NCBI RefSeq assembly: GCF_000565285.1
Contig: NZ_APVL01000002.1
Span: 248,001 to 312,000 of the forward strand
DNA length: 64,000 nucleotides
Direction: 5' to 3'
From: Cytobacillus firmus DS1
GTDB lineage: Bacteria > Bacillota > Bacilli > Bacillales > Cytobacillaceae
Part shown: piece after piece, positions 58,230 to 64,000 of the stretch
Layout: each line of letters begins with the position of its first letter
Numbering within the stretch: the stretch's first letter is position 1
The notes under the pieces: generated by a model
Seen by the model: only the letters and a program-made list of their open reading frames with translations
What the model was told of the DNA's origin: nothing
Database searches by the model: none
Made by a program: the position numbers and the translations under genes

Positions 58230-59036
58230 CTATTCAATAAGATCTAAATAATCAGCTACAATGCCATCCAGTGGATAATGCTTTAATTTTTCTGCTTCTT
58301 TCTTTGAACGCACAGTCCAGGAGATTGCTTTCATGCCATTAGAATGAATAAGATCGATCACGCGCTTATTAACCACAGTCCACTTAGGATTCAGGTAGCT
58401 TGCATATTCGGCTATATTTTTTATCTCCATTTTGTCAGGAGGATAGTTGATTAAGATGGCGACAGGGATTTCCGGCATCAGTTCATGAAATAATTTCATT
58501 GAAGCTGTTTCAAATGATTGCACAATAATATGGTCCTTACCTTTTGAATCAAGTTTTCTTTTTTTTAATTCCTCGGCGATCATCTTTTCAATGCCTGGAT
58601 ATAGGGACGGTTTTTTTAATTCAATCAAAAGCCCGACGCGATCCGCATATTTGTCCAGGACTTCTTCAAATGAAGGGATACAGGCACCGCTGAATTTTGT
58701 GGAAAACCAGCTGCCGGCGTCCATTTTTCTGAGCTCTTCAAAGGTAAAGTCAGAGACTTTTCCTTTATGGTCAGTTGTGCGGTCTACAAGGGAATCGTGA
58801 ATCACGACAAGCCTTCCATCTTTGCTTAATTGAACATCAATTTCCAGATAATCTGCTCCCATTTCGATAGCTCGGTCATATGAAGGAAAAGTATTTTCCG
58901 GACAGTAGCCCGCAACTCCCCGATGACCTATTCTTTTTATCTTATGTGCATTATTTTCCATTTTTTTAATGCCGAAAAATGAAATAACTGTAGCCAAAGC
59001 TGTAAAAAAAACATTTTTCATTACCTTCAAAGTCAT
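58230..59036 (-). CDS. Glycerophosphodiester phosphodiesterase
   Basis: 268 residues. It hydrolyses glycerophosphodiesters to glycerol-3-phosphate. A hydrophobic N-terminal segment (about 5-24) acts as a signal or membrane anchor. The catalytic core starts R-I-G-H-R-G near residue 36, then C-P-E-N-T near 44, Y-L-E-I-D-V-Q-L near 63, I-H-D near 79, and L-I-E-L-K near 138. AGGAGAA precedes the ATG closely; a TTG two codons later has better spacing, so the true start may be 59030. Convergent with the MurE-like gene. Confidence 0.9.
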   Translation of the reverse strand: MTLKVMKNVFFTALATVISFFGIKKMENNAHKIKRIGHRGVAGYCPENTFPSYDRAIEMGADYLEIDVQLSKDGRLVVIHDSLVDRTTDHKGKVSDFTFEELRKMDAGSWFSTKFSGACIPSFEEVLDKYADRVGLLIELKKPSLYPGIEKMIAEELKKRKLDSKGKDHIIVQSFETASMKLFHELMPEIPVAILINYPPDKMEIKNIAEYASYLNPKWTVVNKRVIDLIHSNGMKAISWTVRSKKEAEKLKHYPLDGIVADYLDLIE

Positions 59037-59126
59037 TTCTCCTCGCCATTTTTGCTCATCTTAAAGGATGTGAAAACATTTTGTCAACTGCAGAGGATTC
59101 CTTCGAAAACCGAGTTAAATACCTGT

Positions 59127-59429
59127 TCATTCCCATTCCTCATAAACAATTGTACCGCCAGTTAAATCCAGGGTATTTCTTTCTCCTTTATAAAAAAGTC
59201 TTCCTTCTTCTTCAACAATAAGGTTTTCATATGTAAATACACTCTTTCCGGAAGGAAGCTGAATGATGATTTTCTCACCCAGTTCTTTTTTGGGGGCTTC
59301 TATAGTAATGAGGCTTTGAGAATAAAAATATAATGCTGTAAAGGCAGCAGCTAAACATCCCAATAGGACAATTGACATCAGCATAAATTTGCTCTTAGGC
59401 TTCTCCATATGCAATTCAGATCTTGTCAT
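59127..59429 (-). CDS. Small membrane-anchored protein of unknown function
   Basis: 100 residues with one membrane segment (about 15-37) and a small strand-rich extracellular domain (I-I-I-Q-L-P-S-G-K near 55, then Y-K-G-E-R-N-T-L-D-L-T-G). GGAGGGAT lies upstream on the minus strand. No family is recognised. Divergent from the yuaF-floT operon. Confidence 0.7.
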   Translation of the reverse strand: MTRSELHMEKPKSKFMLMSIVLLGCLAAAFTALYFYSQSLITIEAPKKELGEKIIIQLPSGKSVFTYENLIVEEEGRLFYKGERNTLDLTGGTIVYEEWE

Positions 59430-59613
59430 GATTCCTATCCCTCCGCAAACCAGATATATTGTTTATTCCACAATTTTTCCCCATTCAATCCTAAATGGGG
59501 ATTTTAAATCCTAAATATGGTATGCAGGAATAGTTATGAAAATGACTAAAACAGGGTGAAAGTTAGACAAGCTGAACAGGCAGCAGTATTAATTCGGGGA
59601 ATGTTTAGAAAAG

Positions 59614-59640
59614 TGAAACAATTTAAGGTCTTTGTCCGTA
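59614..59640 (+). promoter_or_regulatory. SigW-type promoter of the yuaF-floT operon
   Basis: TGAAAC at 59614-59619 and CGTA at 59637-59640 with a 17-bp spacer fit the SigW consensus. In B. subtilis the same operon is under SigW (cell-envelope stress), so context supports it. Confidence 0.85.
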
Positions 59641-59721
59641 TATAAATTAAGGTGTAATAGTAAAAGGGAAGGAGGCATTGGATTAAAAGCCGGACAATAA
59701 AAAATGGATAGGGTGCATGTT

Positions 59722-60243
59722 ATGGAACTATTTGGTTTTCCTATTCAGACAATTTACCTCAGCACACTTATTTTTTCTGGTATCTTAATTATTTTGTATG
59801 TGTTTTTTGGAGATATGGCAGACGGTATTGGGGAGGGCAGCTTACTGAATCCAGTGCTGATTCTGGCATTTATCACTTTTCTTTCAGCTGCAGGCTATAT
59901 CTTTGAAATGACAACCTCTCTTAATAGCGTGGTCATTCTCTTGATAGCAGCTGTTATTGCGGTATTGCTGGATATATTGCTGAATATCTTTGTTCTTATA
60001 CCATTATCTTCTGCTGAAGAATCTCTCGTTTACACAGATGAGTCCTTAAGAGGAAGAGTAGGTACTGTATTAATTCCTATACCCGAGAATGGTTTCGGTG
60101 AGGTTTTGATTGAAAATATAAGCGGGAGAATTTCCAAGCCTGCTGTAAGCTATGAAAATACGATCATAGCAGAAGGCAGCAAAGTGCTGATTGTTGAAGT
60201 TGCAAATGGAGTTATTAAAGTGATTGATTATAAAGAATTATAG
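59722..60243 (+). CDS. yuaF: NfeD-like membrane protein YuaF
   Basis: 173 residues: three to four membrane helices (about 10-28, 43-60, 68-95) and a C-terminal OB-fold-type NfeD domain (G-R-V-G-T-V-L-I-P-I-P near 110, G-F-G-E-V-L-I near 125). Partners of flotillins in membrane microdomains. ATG 59722 is preferred: AGGGTG lies upstream and the N-terminus M-E-L-F-G-F-P-I-Q-T resembles B. subtilis YuaF; an in-frame ATG 18 bases earlier (59704) has no site. Followed 15 bp later by floT. Confidence 0.92.
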   Translation: MELFGFPIQTIYLSTLIFSGILIILYVFFGDMADGIGEGSLLNPVLILAFITFLSAAGYIFEMTTSLNSVVILLIAAVIAVLLDILLNIFVLIPLSSAEESLVYTDESLRGRVGTVLIPIPENGFGEVLIENISGRISKPAVSYENTIIAEGSKVLIVEVANGVIKVIDYKEL

Positions 60244-60258
60244 ACAGGGGGAAGCAAT

Positions 60259-61815
60259 ATGTTAATGGTTTGGGTTGTAATTGGAATCGCAGCATTTCTG
60301 CTGATTGCTTTGCTTGGTGTGTTCATTACAAAATATCGGACTGCAGGGCCGGATGAAGCGTTAATTGTAACTGGCAGTTACTTGGGAAGTAAAAATGTCC
60401 ATGTTGACGAATCAGGAAATAAGATAAAAATAATCAGAGGCGGAGGAACATTTGTACTTCCTGTCTTTCAACAGGCAGAGCCATTGAGCCTCCTGTCAAG
60501 CAAACTGGAGGTTACCACTCCGGAAGTATATACCGAACAGGGAGTTCCTGTCATGGCAGATGGAACTGCAATTATTAAAATCGGCGGGAGTATTGGGGAA
60601 ATTGCTACTGCTGCAGAACAGTTTCTTGGTAAATCTAAGGAAGATCGGGAAAATGAAGCCAAAGAAGTTCTTGAAGGACATTTGCGGTCAATTCTGGGAT
60701 CTATGACGGTCGAAGAAATATATAAAAACAGGGATAAATTTTCCCAGGAGGTTCAAAGGGTAGCGTCACAGGATCTGGCCAAAATGGGTTTGATCATTGT
60801 TTCTTTTACAATCAAAGATGTCCGTGACAAAAATGGATATCTTGATTCACTGGGCAGGCCAAGAATAGCCCAGGTTAAAAGGGATGCGGATATTGCCACG
60901 GCTGAAGCTGAAAAGGAAACCCGGATTAAACGGGCAGAAGCAGCAAAGGATGCCCAAAAAGCAGAACTTGAAAGGGCAACTGAAATAGCTGAAGCCGAGA
61001 AAGAAAATCAAATGAAAATGGCTGACTACCGAAGGGAACAGGATATTGCCAAAGCACGGGCTGACCAGGCATATGACCTAGAGACAGCCAGAGCAAAGCA
61101 GGAAGTTACGGAGCATGAAATGCAAATCAGGATTATAGAACGCCAAAAGCAAATCGAGCTTGAAGAAAAAGAAATCTTAAGAAGAGAACGCCAATATGAT
61201 TCCGAAGTGAAGAAAAAAGCAGACGCAGACAGGTATGCAGTTGAGCAGGCAGCAGAGGCAGAAAAGAAAAAGCAAATTGCCGAAGCGGATGCAAACCAAT
61301 ATCGGATTGAATCACAGGCCCGTGCAGAAGCTGAAAGGGTTAGAGCTGATGGGATGGCCAAGGCAGATTCACAGCGCGCCCAAGGTGAATCTGAAGCCGA
61401 AATTATTCGCCTCAAAGGTCTGGCGGAAGCAGAGGCAAAGAGAAAAATCGCTGAGGCATTTGAACAGTATGGCCAGGCGGCTATGATGGATATGGTCATT
61501 AACATGCTACCGGAATATGCGAAACAGCTTGCAAGCCCGTTATCGAATATTGATAAGATTACAGTGGTTGATACAGGAAGTGACAGCAATAATGGCGGTG
61601 CCAATAAAGTAACCGGCTATGCCACCAACCTGATGTCCACGATGCAGGAAAGTCTGAAAGCTTCATCCGGCATTGACGTGAAGGAGCTTCTTCAAAACTT
61701 TTCAGGGAAAGGAAACGTCCGGCAAAGTTTGGAGCAGCTGACTGAGGAAATTAAAGAAAAAGAACCCGTCCAGCCCGCTAAAGGTATCCAGGCCACTCTC
61801 GCTCATAAGAAATAA
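60259..61815 (+). CDS. floT: Flotillin FloT (YuaG)
   Basis: 518 residues. A hydrophobic N-terminal hairpin (about 2-22) anchors the protein; the SPFH domain (about 28-200) follows; then a long Ala/Glu-rich coiled coil (about 205-390) with repeated A-E-A-E-K-E and R-A-E-A-E motifs; the C-terminal part mediates clustering. It organises functional membrane microdomains and affects fluidity and signalling. Same operon as yuaF behind a SigW promoter, as in B. subtilis. Confidence 0.96.
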   Translation: MLMVWVVIGIAAFLLIALLGVFITKYRTAGPDEALIVTGSYLGSKNVHVDESGNKIKIIRGGGTFVLPVFQQAEPLSLLSSKLEVTTPEVYTEQGVPVMADGTAIIKIGGSIGEIATAAEQFLGKSKEDRENEAKEVLEGHLRSILGSMTVEEIYKNRDKFSQEVQRVASQDLAKMGLIIVSFTIKDVRDKNGYLDSLGRPRIAQVKRDADIATAEAEKETRIKRAEAAKDAQKAELERATEIAEAEKENQMKMADYRREQDIAKARADQAYDLETARAKQEVTEHEMQIRIIERQKQIELEEKEILRRERQYDSEVKKKADADRYAVEQAAEAEKKKQIAEADANQYRIESQARAEAERVRADGMAKADSQRAQGESEAEIIRLKGLAEAEAKRKIAEAFEQYGQAAMMDMVINMLPEYAKQLASPLSNIDKITVVDTGSDSNNGGANKVTGYATNLMSTMQESLKASSGIDVKELLQNFSGKGNVRQSLEQLTEEIKEKEPVQPAKGIQATLAHKK

Positions 61816-61877
61816 TGAAATTGCCTATTTTTATCTGGGGAGATAACCTGAAAATGCCGTTATATCAACAAAAACCT

Positions 61878-61908
61878 GAAGCCTTCACCTGGAAGGCTTC
61901 TTTTTTGC
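61878..61908 (+). terminator. Terminator after floT
   Basis: GAAGCCTT and AAGGCTTC form an 8-bp stem around CACCTGG, followed by six T residues. Confidence 0.92.
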
Positions 61909-61991
61909 ACAGAAAACTGTGTATTCGTCTATCGCACAATCTGGGTGAATTGAATAGGATATATTGAATCAAACAAAGGAGGTAATTGACT

Positions 61992-62096
61992 ATGTCAGAC
62001 GGTTGCGGATACGGCGGCGGTTTCGCCCTTTTAGTTGTATTGTTTATTTTACTGATTATTATCGGTGCTTCTTGGGGTTACGGTGGATTCTACTAA
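61992..62096 (+). CDS. YjcZ-family mini-protein (34 residues), copy 2
   Basis: M-S-D-G-C-G-Y-G-G-G-F then one hydrophobic segment ([17 protein letters not shown]) and a short G-Y-G-G-F-Y end. Same plan as the protein at 25635 and the next one. AAAGGAGG lies upstream. Forms a tandem pair with the gene 45 bp downstream. Confidence 0.87.
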   Translation: MSDGCGYGGGFALLVVLFILLIIIGASWGYGGFY

Positions 62097-62141
62097 TAAA
62101 GTATGCAAACAGATTTAATTCGCAAGGGAGGGGATTTTATA

Positions 62142-62264
62142 ATGTATGGCTACGGATATGGCGGCTGTGGATACGGTGGTGCTGGATATGGCGGCGGCTT
62201 TGCGCTAATTGTGGTTCTATTCATCCTGTTGATCATTGTAGGTGCTTCTTGCTTTAAGTGGTAA
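62142..62264 (+). CDS. YjcZ-family mini-protein (40 residues), copy 3
   Basis: [20 protein letters not shown], then a hydrophobic segment and C-F-K-W end. GGGAGGGGA lies upstream. The head is longer than in copy 2, showing variation in the Gly/Tyr repeat between paralogues. Followed by a terminator. Confidence 0.88.
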   Translation: MYGYGYGGCGYGGAGYGGGFALIVVLFILLIIVGASCFKW

Positions 62265-62271
62265 TAGATTA

Positions 62272-62304
62272 AAAAGAAAAGCAGGGGGACCTGCTTTTCT
62301 TTTG
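62272..62304 (+). terminator. Terminator after the YjcZ pair
   Basis: AAAAGAAAAGCAGG pairs with CCTGCTTTTCTTTT around GGGA. Confidence 0.88.
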
Positions 62305-62334
62305 TATGCATACATAATTTAAAGTGTGCCTGAC

Positions 62335-62470
62335 AGAAGGAATTCTTGCTCGCAAAAGGAATGCTTTCGCGCAAACCGGAAGAAAATTCGCGGACAAGAG
62401 ATATATAACTGGGCAAAAGGAGATTCTCACCGCCCACAAAAGGGAACCTTCCGCGCACTAAACTTCCATC
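62335..62470. repeat. Imperfect tandem array of about 20-27-bp units
   Basis: About five to six units with an AAAGGA block, a TTC block and a CGCGCA or CGCCCAC block in order (for example near 62352, 62377, 62418 and 62443). The units diverge, and spacing is uneven. Located between a terminator and a small gene; not a CRISPR, since the units are short and no even spacers exist. Confidence 0.6.
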
Positions 62471-62535
62471 ATGTGTTTCCAAAGTTGCCAAATGGGGAAA
62501 AGAAGCAGCATAAAAGAAATAGGGAGGTTTGCAAA

Positions 62536-62736
62536 ATGGATGAACTTAAAACACAGGATCGGGAAAACACAATGAATGAAATTTATTCCATATTGGAGGG
62601 CGGACTTCAGCGGGAGATGCATCAAAGCGAGTACAAGCTTGTTTCGGAATGGGTAAGCGGTTTTAATCTGGAGGAAAGAGCTGCGATATTAAATATGCTC
62701 AAGGAGCTTACCAATAAGCATATCCGAATTGATTAA
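62536..62736 (+). CDS. Small helical protein of unknown function
   Basis: 66 residues, M-D-E-L-K-T-Q-D-R-E-N start, acidic and amphipathic, mostly predicted helix, with E-Y-K-L-V-S-E-W-V-S-G-F near residue 38 and I-L-N-M-L-K-E-L-T-N-K-H-I-R-I-D at the end. The W-V...F pattern faintly recalls a DnaD-type C-terminal helix but is too short to assign. ATG 62536 follows GGGAGG; an upstream in-frame extension reads through the tandem repeat and is rejected. Confidence 0.65.
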   Translation: MDELKTQDRENTMNEIYSILEGGLQREMHQSEYKLVSEWVSGFNLEERAAILNMLKELTNKHIRID

Positions 62737-62782
62737 TGATTTACTGACAGATGCATGTATTCAATTGCTGAACATAAGCCTA

Positions 62783-62812
62783 TTGACAATAAAAGCCAGA
62801 AACTTATATACT
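62783..62812 (+). promoter_or_regulatory. Candidate promoter of the ABC-F gene
   Basis: TTGACA at 62783-62788 and TATACT at 62807-62812 with an 18-bp spacer. This would give a leader of about 250 nt before the ATG at 63073. Confidence 0.6.
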
Positions 62813-62894
62813 ACAATCAAACAGGTTGAAAGGATGATTTAGGGGCATGAAGTTATAATCTTATTTTTTCTGGTATCTTTTTATATTTAAAAAG

Positions 62895-63072
62895 TTTAAC
62901 CCGGAGAACATAGGATTAGTGTGCCCTTTTTTAATCATCCCTTATCGGAAATGATGTCTGCTTATTTGTCTTTAAGCAGATGTAGATTTTATTTAGGCGC
63001 ACGTTTTTTATGTATATGCACCATTTCTAATGATGGGTGCACTGTCCTCTCCGGGTATGGGGAGGTTTTTTT
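62895..63072 (+). promoter_or_regulatory. Attenuator-like leader of the ABC-F gene
   Basis: Contains a TCTGCTT/AAGCAGA hairpin (about 62957-62982), a TGCACCA/TGGGTGCA hairpin (about 63018-63043), and a terminator (CCTCTCC/GGGGAGG, about 63050-63066, then seven T residues) directly before the start codon. The gene's ribosome binding site GGGGAGG is the right arm of that terminator. A short open reading frame covers the early leader (from 62937). Leaders of this kind attenuate drug-inducible ABC-F genes such as vmlR in Bacillus. Confidence 0.75.
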
Positions 63073-64000
63073 ATGTGTGCAAATAAATTCAGCAATCACA
63101 ACAGTAACAGTATACCGGTTATCATGGCCAGGGATCTTCAAAAGTCATTTGGGGATAAATCGGTTTTTTCTAATTTGGAATTTGATATTTATCAGCAGGA
63201 TCGCATTGGTCTTGTTGGCTTAAATGGCACAGGTAAAACTACATTGGCCAATATTTTATTCGGCAGTATTCAGGCGGATAAAGGTACAATCGAGCGGATG
63301 AAGGAGCCATATAGAATCGGCTTTCTGCACCAGTCAGCAGACTATTCTGTGAGTGATATTCATGACCCTGACCAGAGCCCTGTGGAAGAAATTCTTCATC
63401 AGGCAAGCAGATTAGGACTCTCAAAACTCCATGAATGGAAACCGGAAAGGCTTGATTCTTTAAGCGGGGGAGAAAGATTGAAGCTCTCTTTAGCTAAGGT
63501 TTGGTCATCAAAACCGGATATGCTGATTTTGGATGAACCCACCAATCATTTGGATTTACATGGAATAGAGTGGCTTGTTGGGGAAATTGGCCAATTCAGC
63601 GGTCCTGTCATGATCATTTCCCATGACCGTCATTTCCTTGATCAGGCTGTCCGCAGGATCTTTGAGCTTCAGGAAGGCATATTAACCATGTATGACGGGA
63701 ATTACACAGCCTACCGGGAGCAAAAACAGAAAAATTATGATGATCAGCTTCATCAATTTAATGTTCAGCAAAGAGAGATCGATCGGATCGAAAATCAGAT
63801 GGCCAATTTAAAAAATTGGTCGGAAAAAGCTCACAGGGAATCAACTAAAGGCGGAAGTCCTTCTGAGAATAGGCAGATGGGCTTTAAAGAATATCACAGA
63901 GTGAAAGCCAAAAAGATGGATCAGCAGGTTAAGTCAAAAATGAAAAGGCTTCAGCAGGAACTGGATAAAAATAAAATTGAGAAGCCGGCAGAAGAGGCGA
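63073..64000 (+). CDS. ABC-F family ATPase, probable ribosome-protection protein (partial, runs off the end)
   Basis: 309 codons are visible; the rest is beyond the window. First ATPase domain: G-L-V-G-L-N-G-T-G-K-T-T (Walker A) near residue 48, L-S-G-G-E-R-L-K-L-S (signature) near 131, and M-L-I-L-D-E-P-T-N-H-L-D (Walker B) near 150. An acidic/basic helical linker (about 220-300) follows, with many Lys/Glu/Gln. No membrane segments, as in ABC-F proteins that act on the ribosome. ATG 63073 is next to GGGGAGG; a later ATG (63124) has no site. The inducible-looking leader suggests an antibiotic-resistance ABC-F (Vga/Lsa/VmlR-like) rather than a housekeeping one. Confidence 0.88.
   Translation, partial: MCANKFSNHNSNSIPVIMARDLQKSFGDKSVFSNLEFDIYQQDRIGLVGLNGTGKTTLANILFGSIQADKGTIERMKEPYRIGFLHQSADYSVSDIHDPDQSPVEEILHQASRLGLSKLHEWKPERLDSLSGGERLKLSLAKVWSSKPDMLILDEPTNHLDLHGIEWLVGEIGQFSGPVMIISHDRHFLDQAVRRIFELQEGILTMYDGNYTAYREQKQKNYDDQLHQFNVQQREIDRIENQMANLKNWSEKAHRESTKGGSPSENRQMGFKEYHRVKAKKMDQQVKSKMKRLQQELDKNKIEKPAEEA

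Noticed and set aside
62335-62470. CRISPR array
   Set aside because: Units are about 20-27 bp, divergent, with no regular unique spacers and no cas genes anywhere in the window.
62326-62535. Upstream part of the long frame before the small gene at 62536
   Set aside because: It reads through a tandem repeat; the gene's ribosome binding site is at the inner ATG.
63124-63126. Later ATG as start of the ABC-F gene
   Set aside because: No ribosome binding site before it, whereas GGGGAGG is well placed for 63073.
1-64000. Prophage, integrated plasmid or insertion sequence
   Set aside because: No integrase, transposase, capsid or replication gene was found; the only repeats are non-coding dispersed elements.

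Overview
The window reads as chromosomal DNA of a low-GC, endospore-forming member of the Bacillaceae. It carries spore genes (spoVA-type genes, spoVIF, an alpha/beta SASP, CotO- and CotY/Z-like coat genes, transglutaminase Tgl, YjcZ-type mini-proteins). Ribosome binding sites are strong GGAGG types and TTG/GTG starts are common. Gene order over the first half matches, from memory, the Bacillus subtilis opp-yjb-yjc region. Genus cannot be fixed from the sequence alone; a Bacillus/Cytobacillus/Mesobacillus-like genome fits.

Layout. 1-1.2 kb: end of an oligopeptide ABC transporter operon (oppD tail, oppF). 1.5-3.0 kb: secreted DUF4015-type glycoside hydrolase and a small membrane protein. 3.2-20.2 kb: Spx/competence/stringent-response block yjbC-spx-mecA-coiA-pepF-spxH-yjbI-yjbJ-yjbK-yjbL-relQ-nadF-yjbO-prpE, then mgtE and a KefB-like antiporter. 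20.3-22.8 kb: fabI behind a FapR operator, then cotO, a cotY/Z gene and yjcA. 22.9-26.3 kb: sporulation cluster (small Lys-rich protein, YhcN/YlaJ-like lipoprotein, spoVAC, spoVAD, spoVAE, YjcZ mini-protein, spoVIF). 26.3-32.1 kb: yjcD helicase, DUF421 protein, yjcF, yjcG, yjcH. 32.4-36 kb: TAXI-type TRAP transporter. 36-39 kb: lipoproteins, WYL-like and YczE-like proteins, then tRNA-Val(GAC). 39.2-40.8 kb: proline dehydrogenase and an acetyltransferase. 40.8-43 kb: decayed sugar-PTS locus (two pseudogenes) with a surviving RpiR-type regulator. 43-46.8 kb: YjiH-family membrane protein, COG3375-like acyltransferase and an N-succinylamino-acid racemase/OSBS-family enzyme. 47-51.7 kb: CtaA-like protein, SASP, ammonium transporter with two TnrA/GlnR-type boxes, and a DUF294 nucleotidyltransferase-DnaQ exonuclease pair. 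52-59.4 kb: XRE regulator, HAD phosphatase, small hydrophilic proteins, CstA-family carrier, Tgl, MurE-like ligase lacking the usual DAP motif, and GDPD. 59.6-62.7 kb: SigW-type promoter, yuaF-floT, two YjcZ mini-proteins. 62.8-64 kb: ABC-F ATPase gene running off the window behind a long attenuator-like leader.

How the genes connect. Spx, SpxH (adaptor for Spx degradation), MecA (ClpC adaptor) and CoiA form a proteolysis/competence neighbourhood. RelQ and NAD kinase form a nucleotide-metabolism pair. The spore cluster links coat, dipicolinic-acid channel and late sporulation functions. Two non-coding dispersed repeat families, each in several copies, occupy most of the larger gaps (16.4-16.8, 25.8-26.0, 28.7-28.9, 45.4-45.6 and 46.7-46.9 kb).

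Most of the window is ordinary Bacillaceae core. The parts most worth a second look are the CXXC/HxxH domain shared by CoiA and the YjcD helicase, the Amt/DUF294/DnaQ neighbourhood with its paired nitrogen boxes, the MurE-like ligase with an altered specificity motif, the ABC-F leader whose ribosome binding site lies inside its own terminator, and the two-subtype dispersed repeat.
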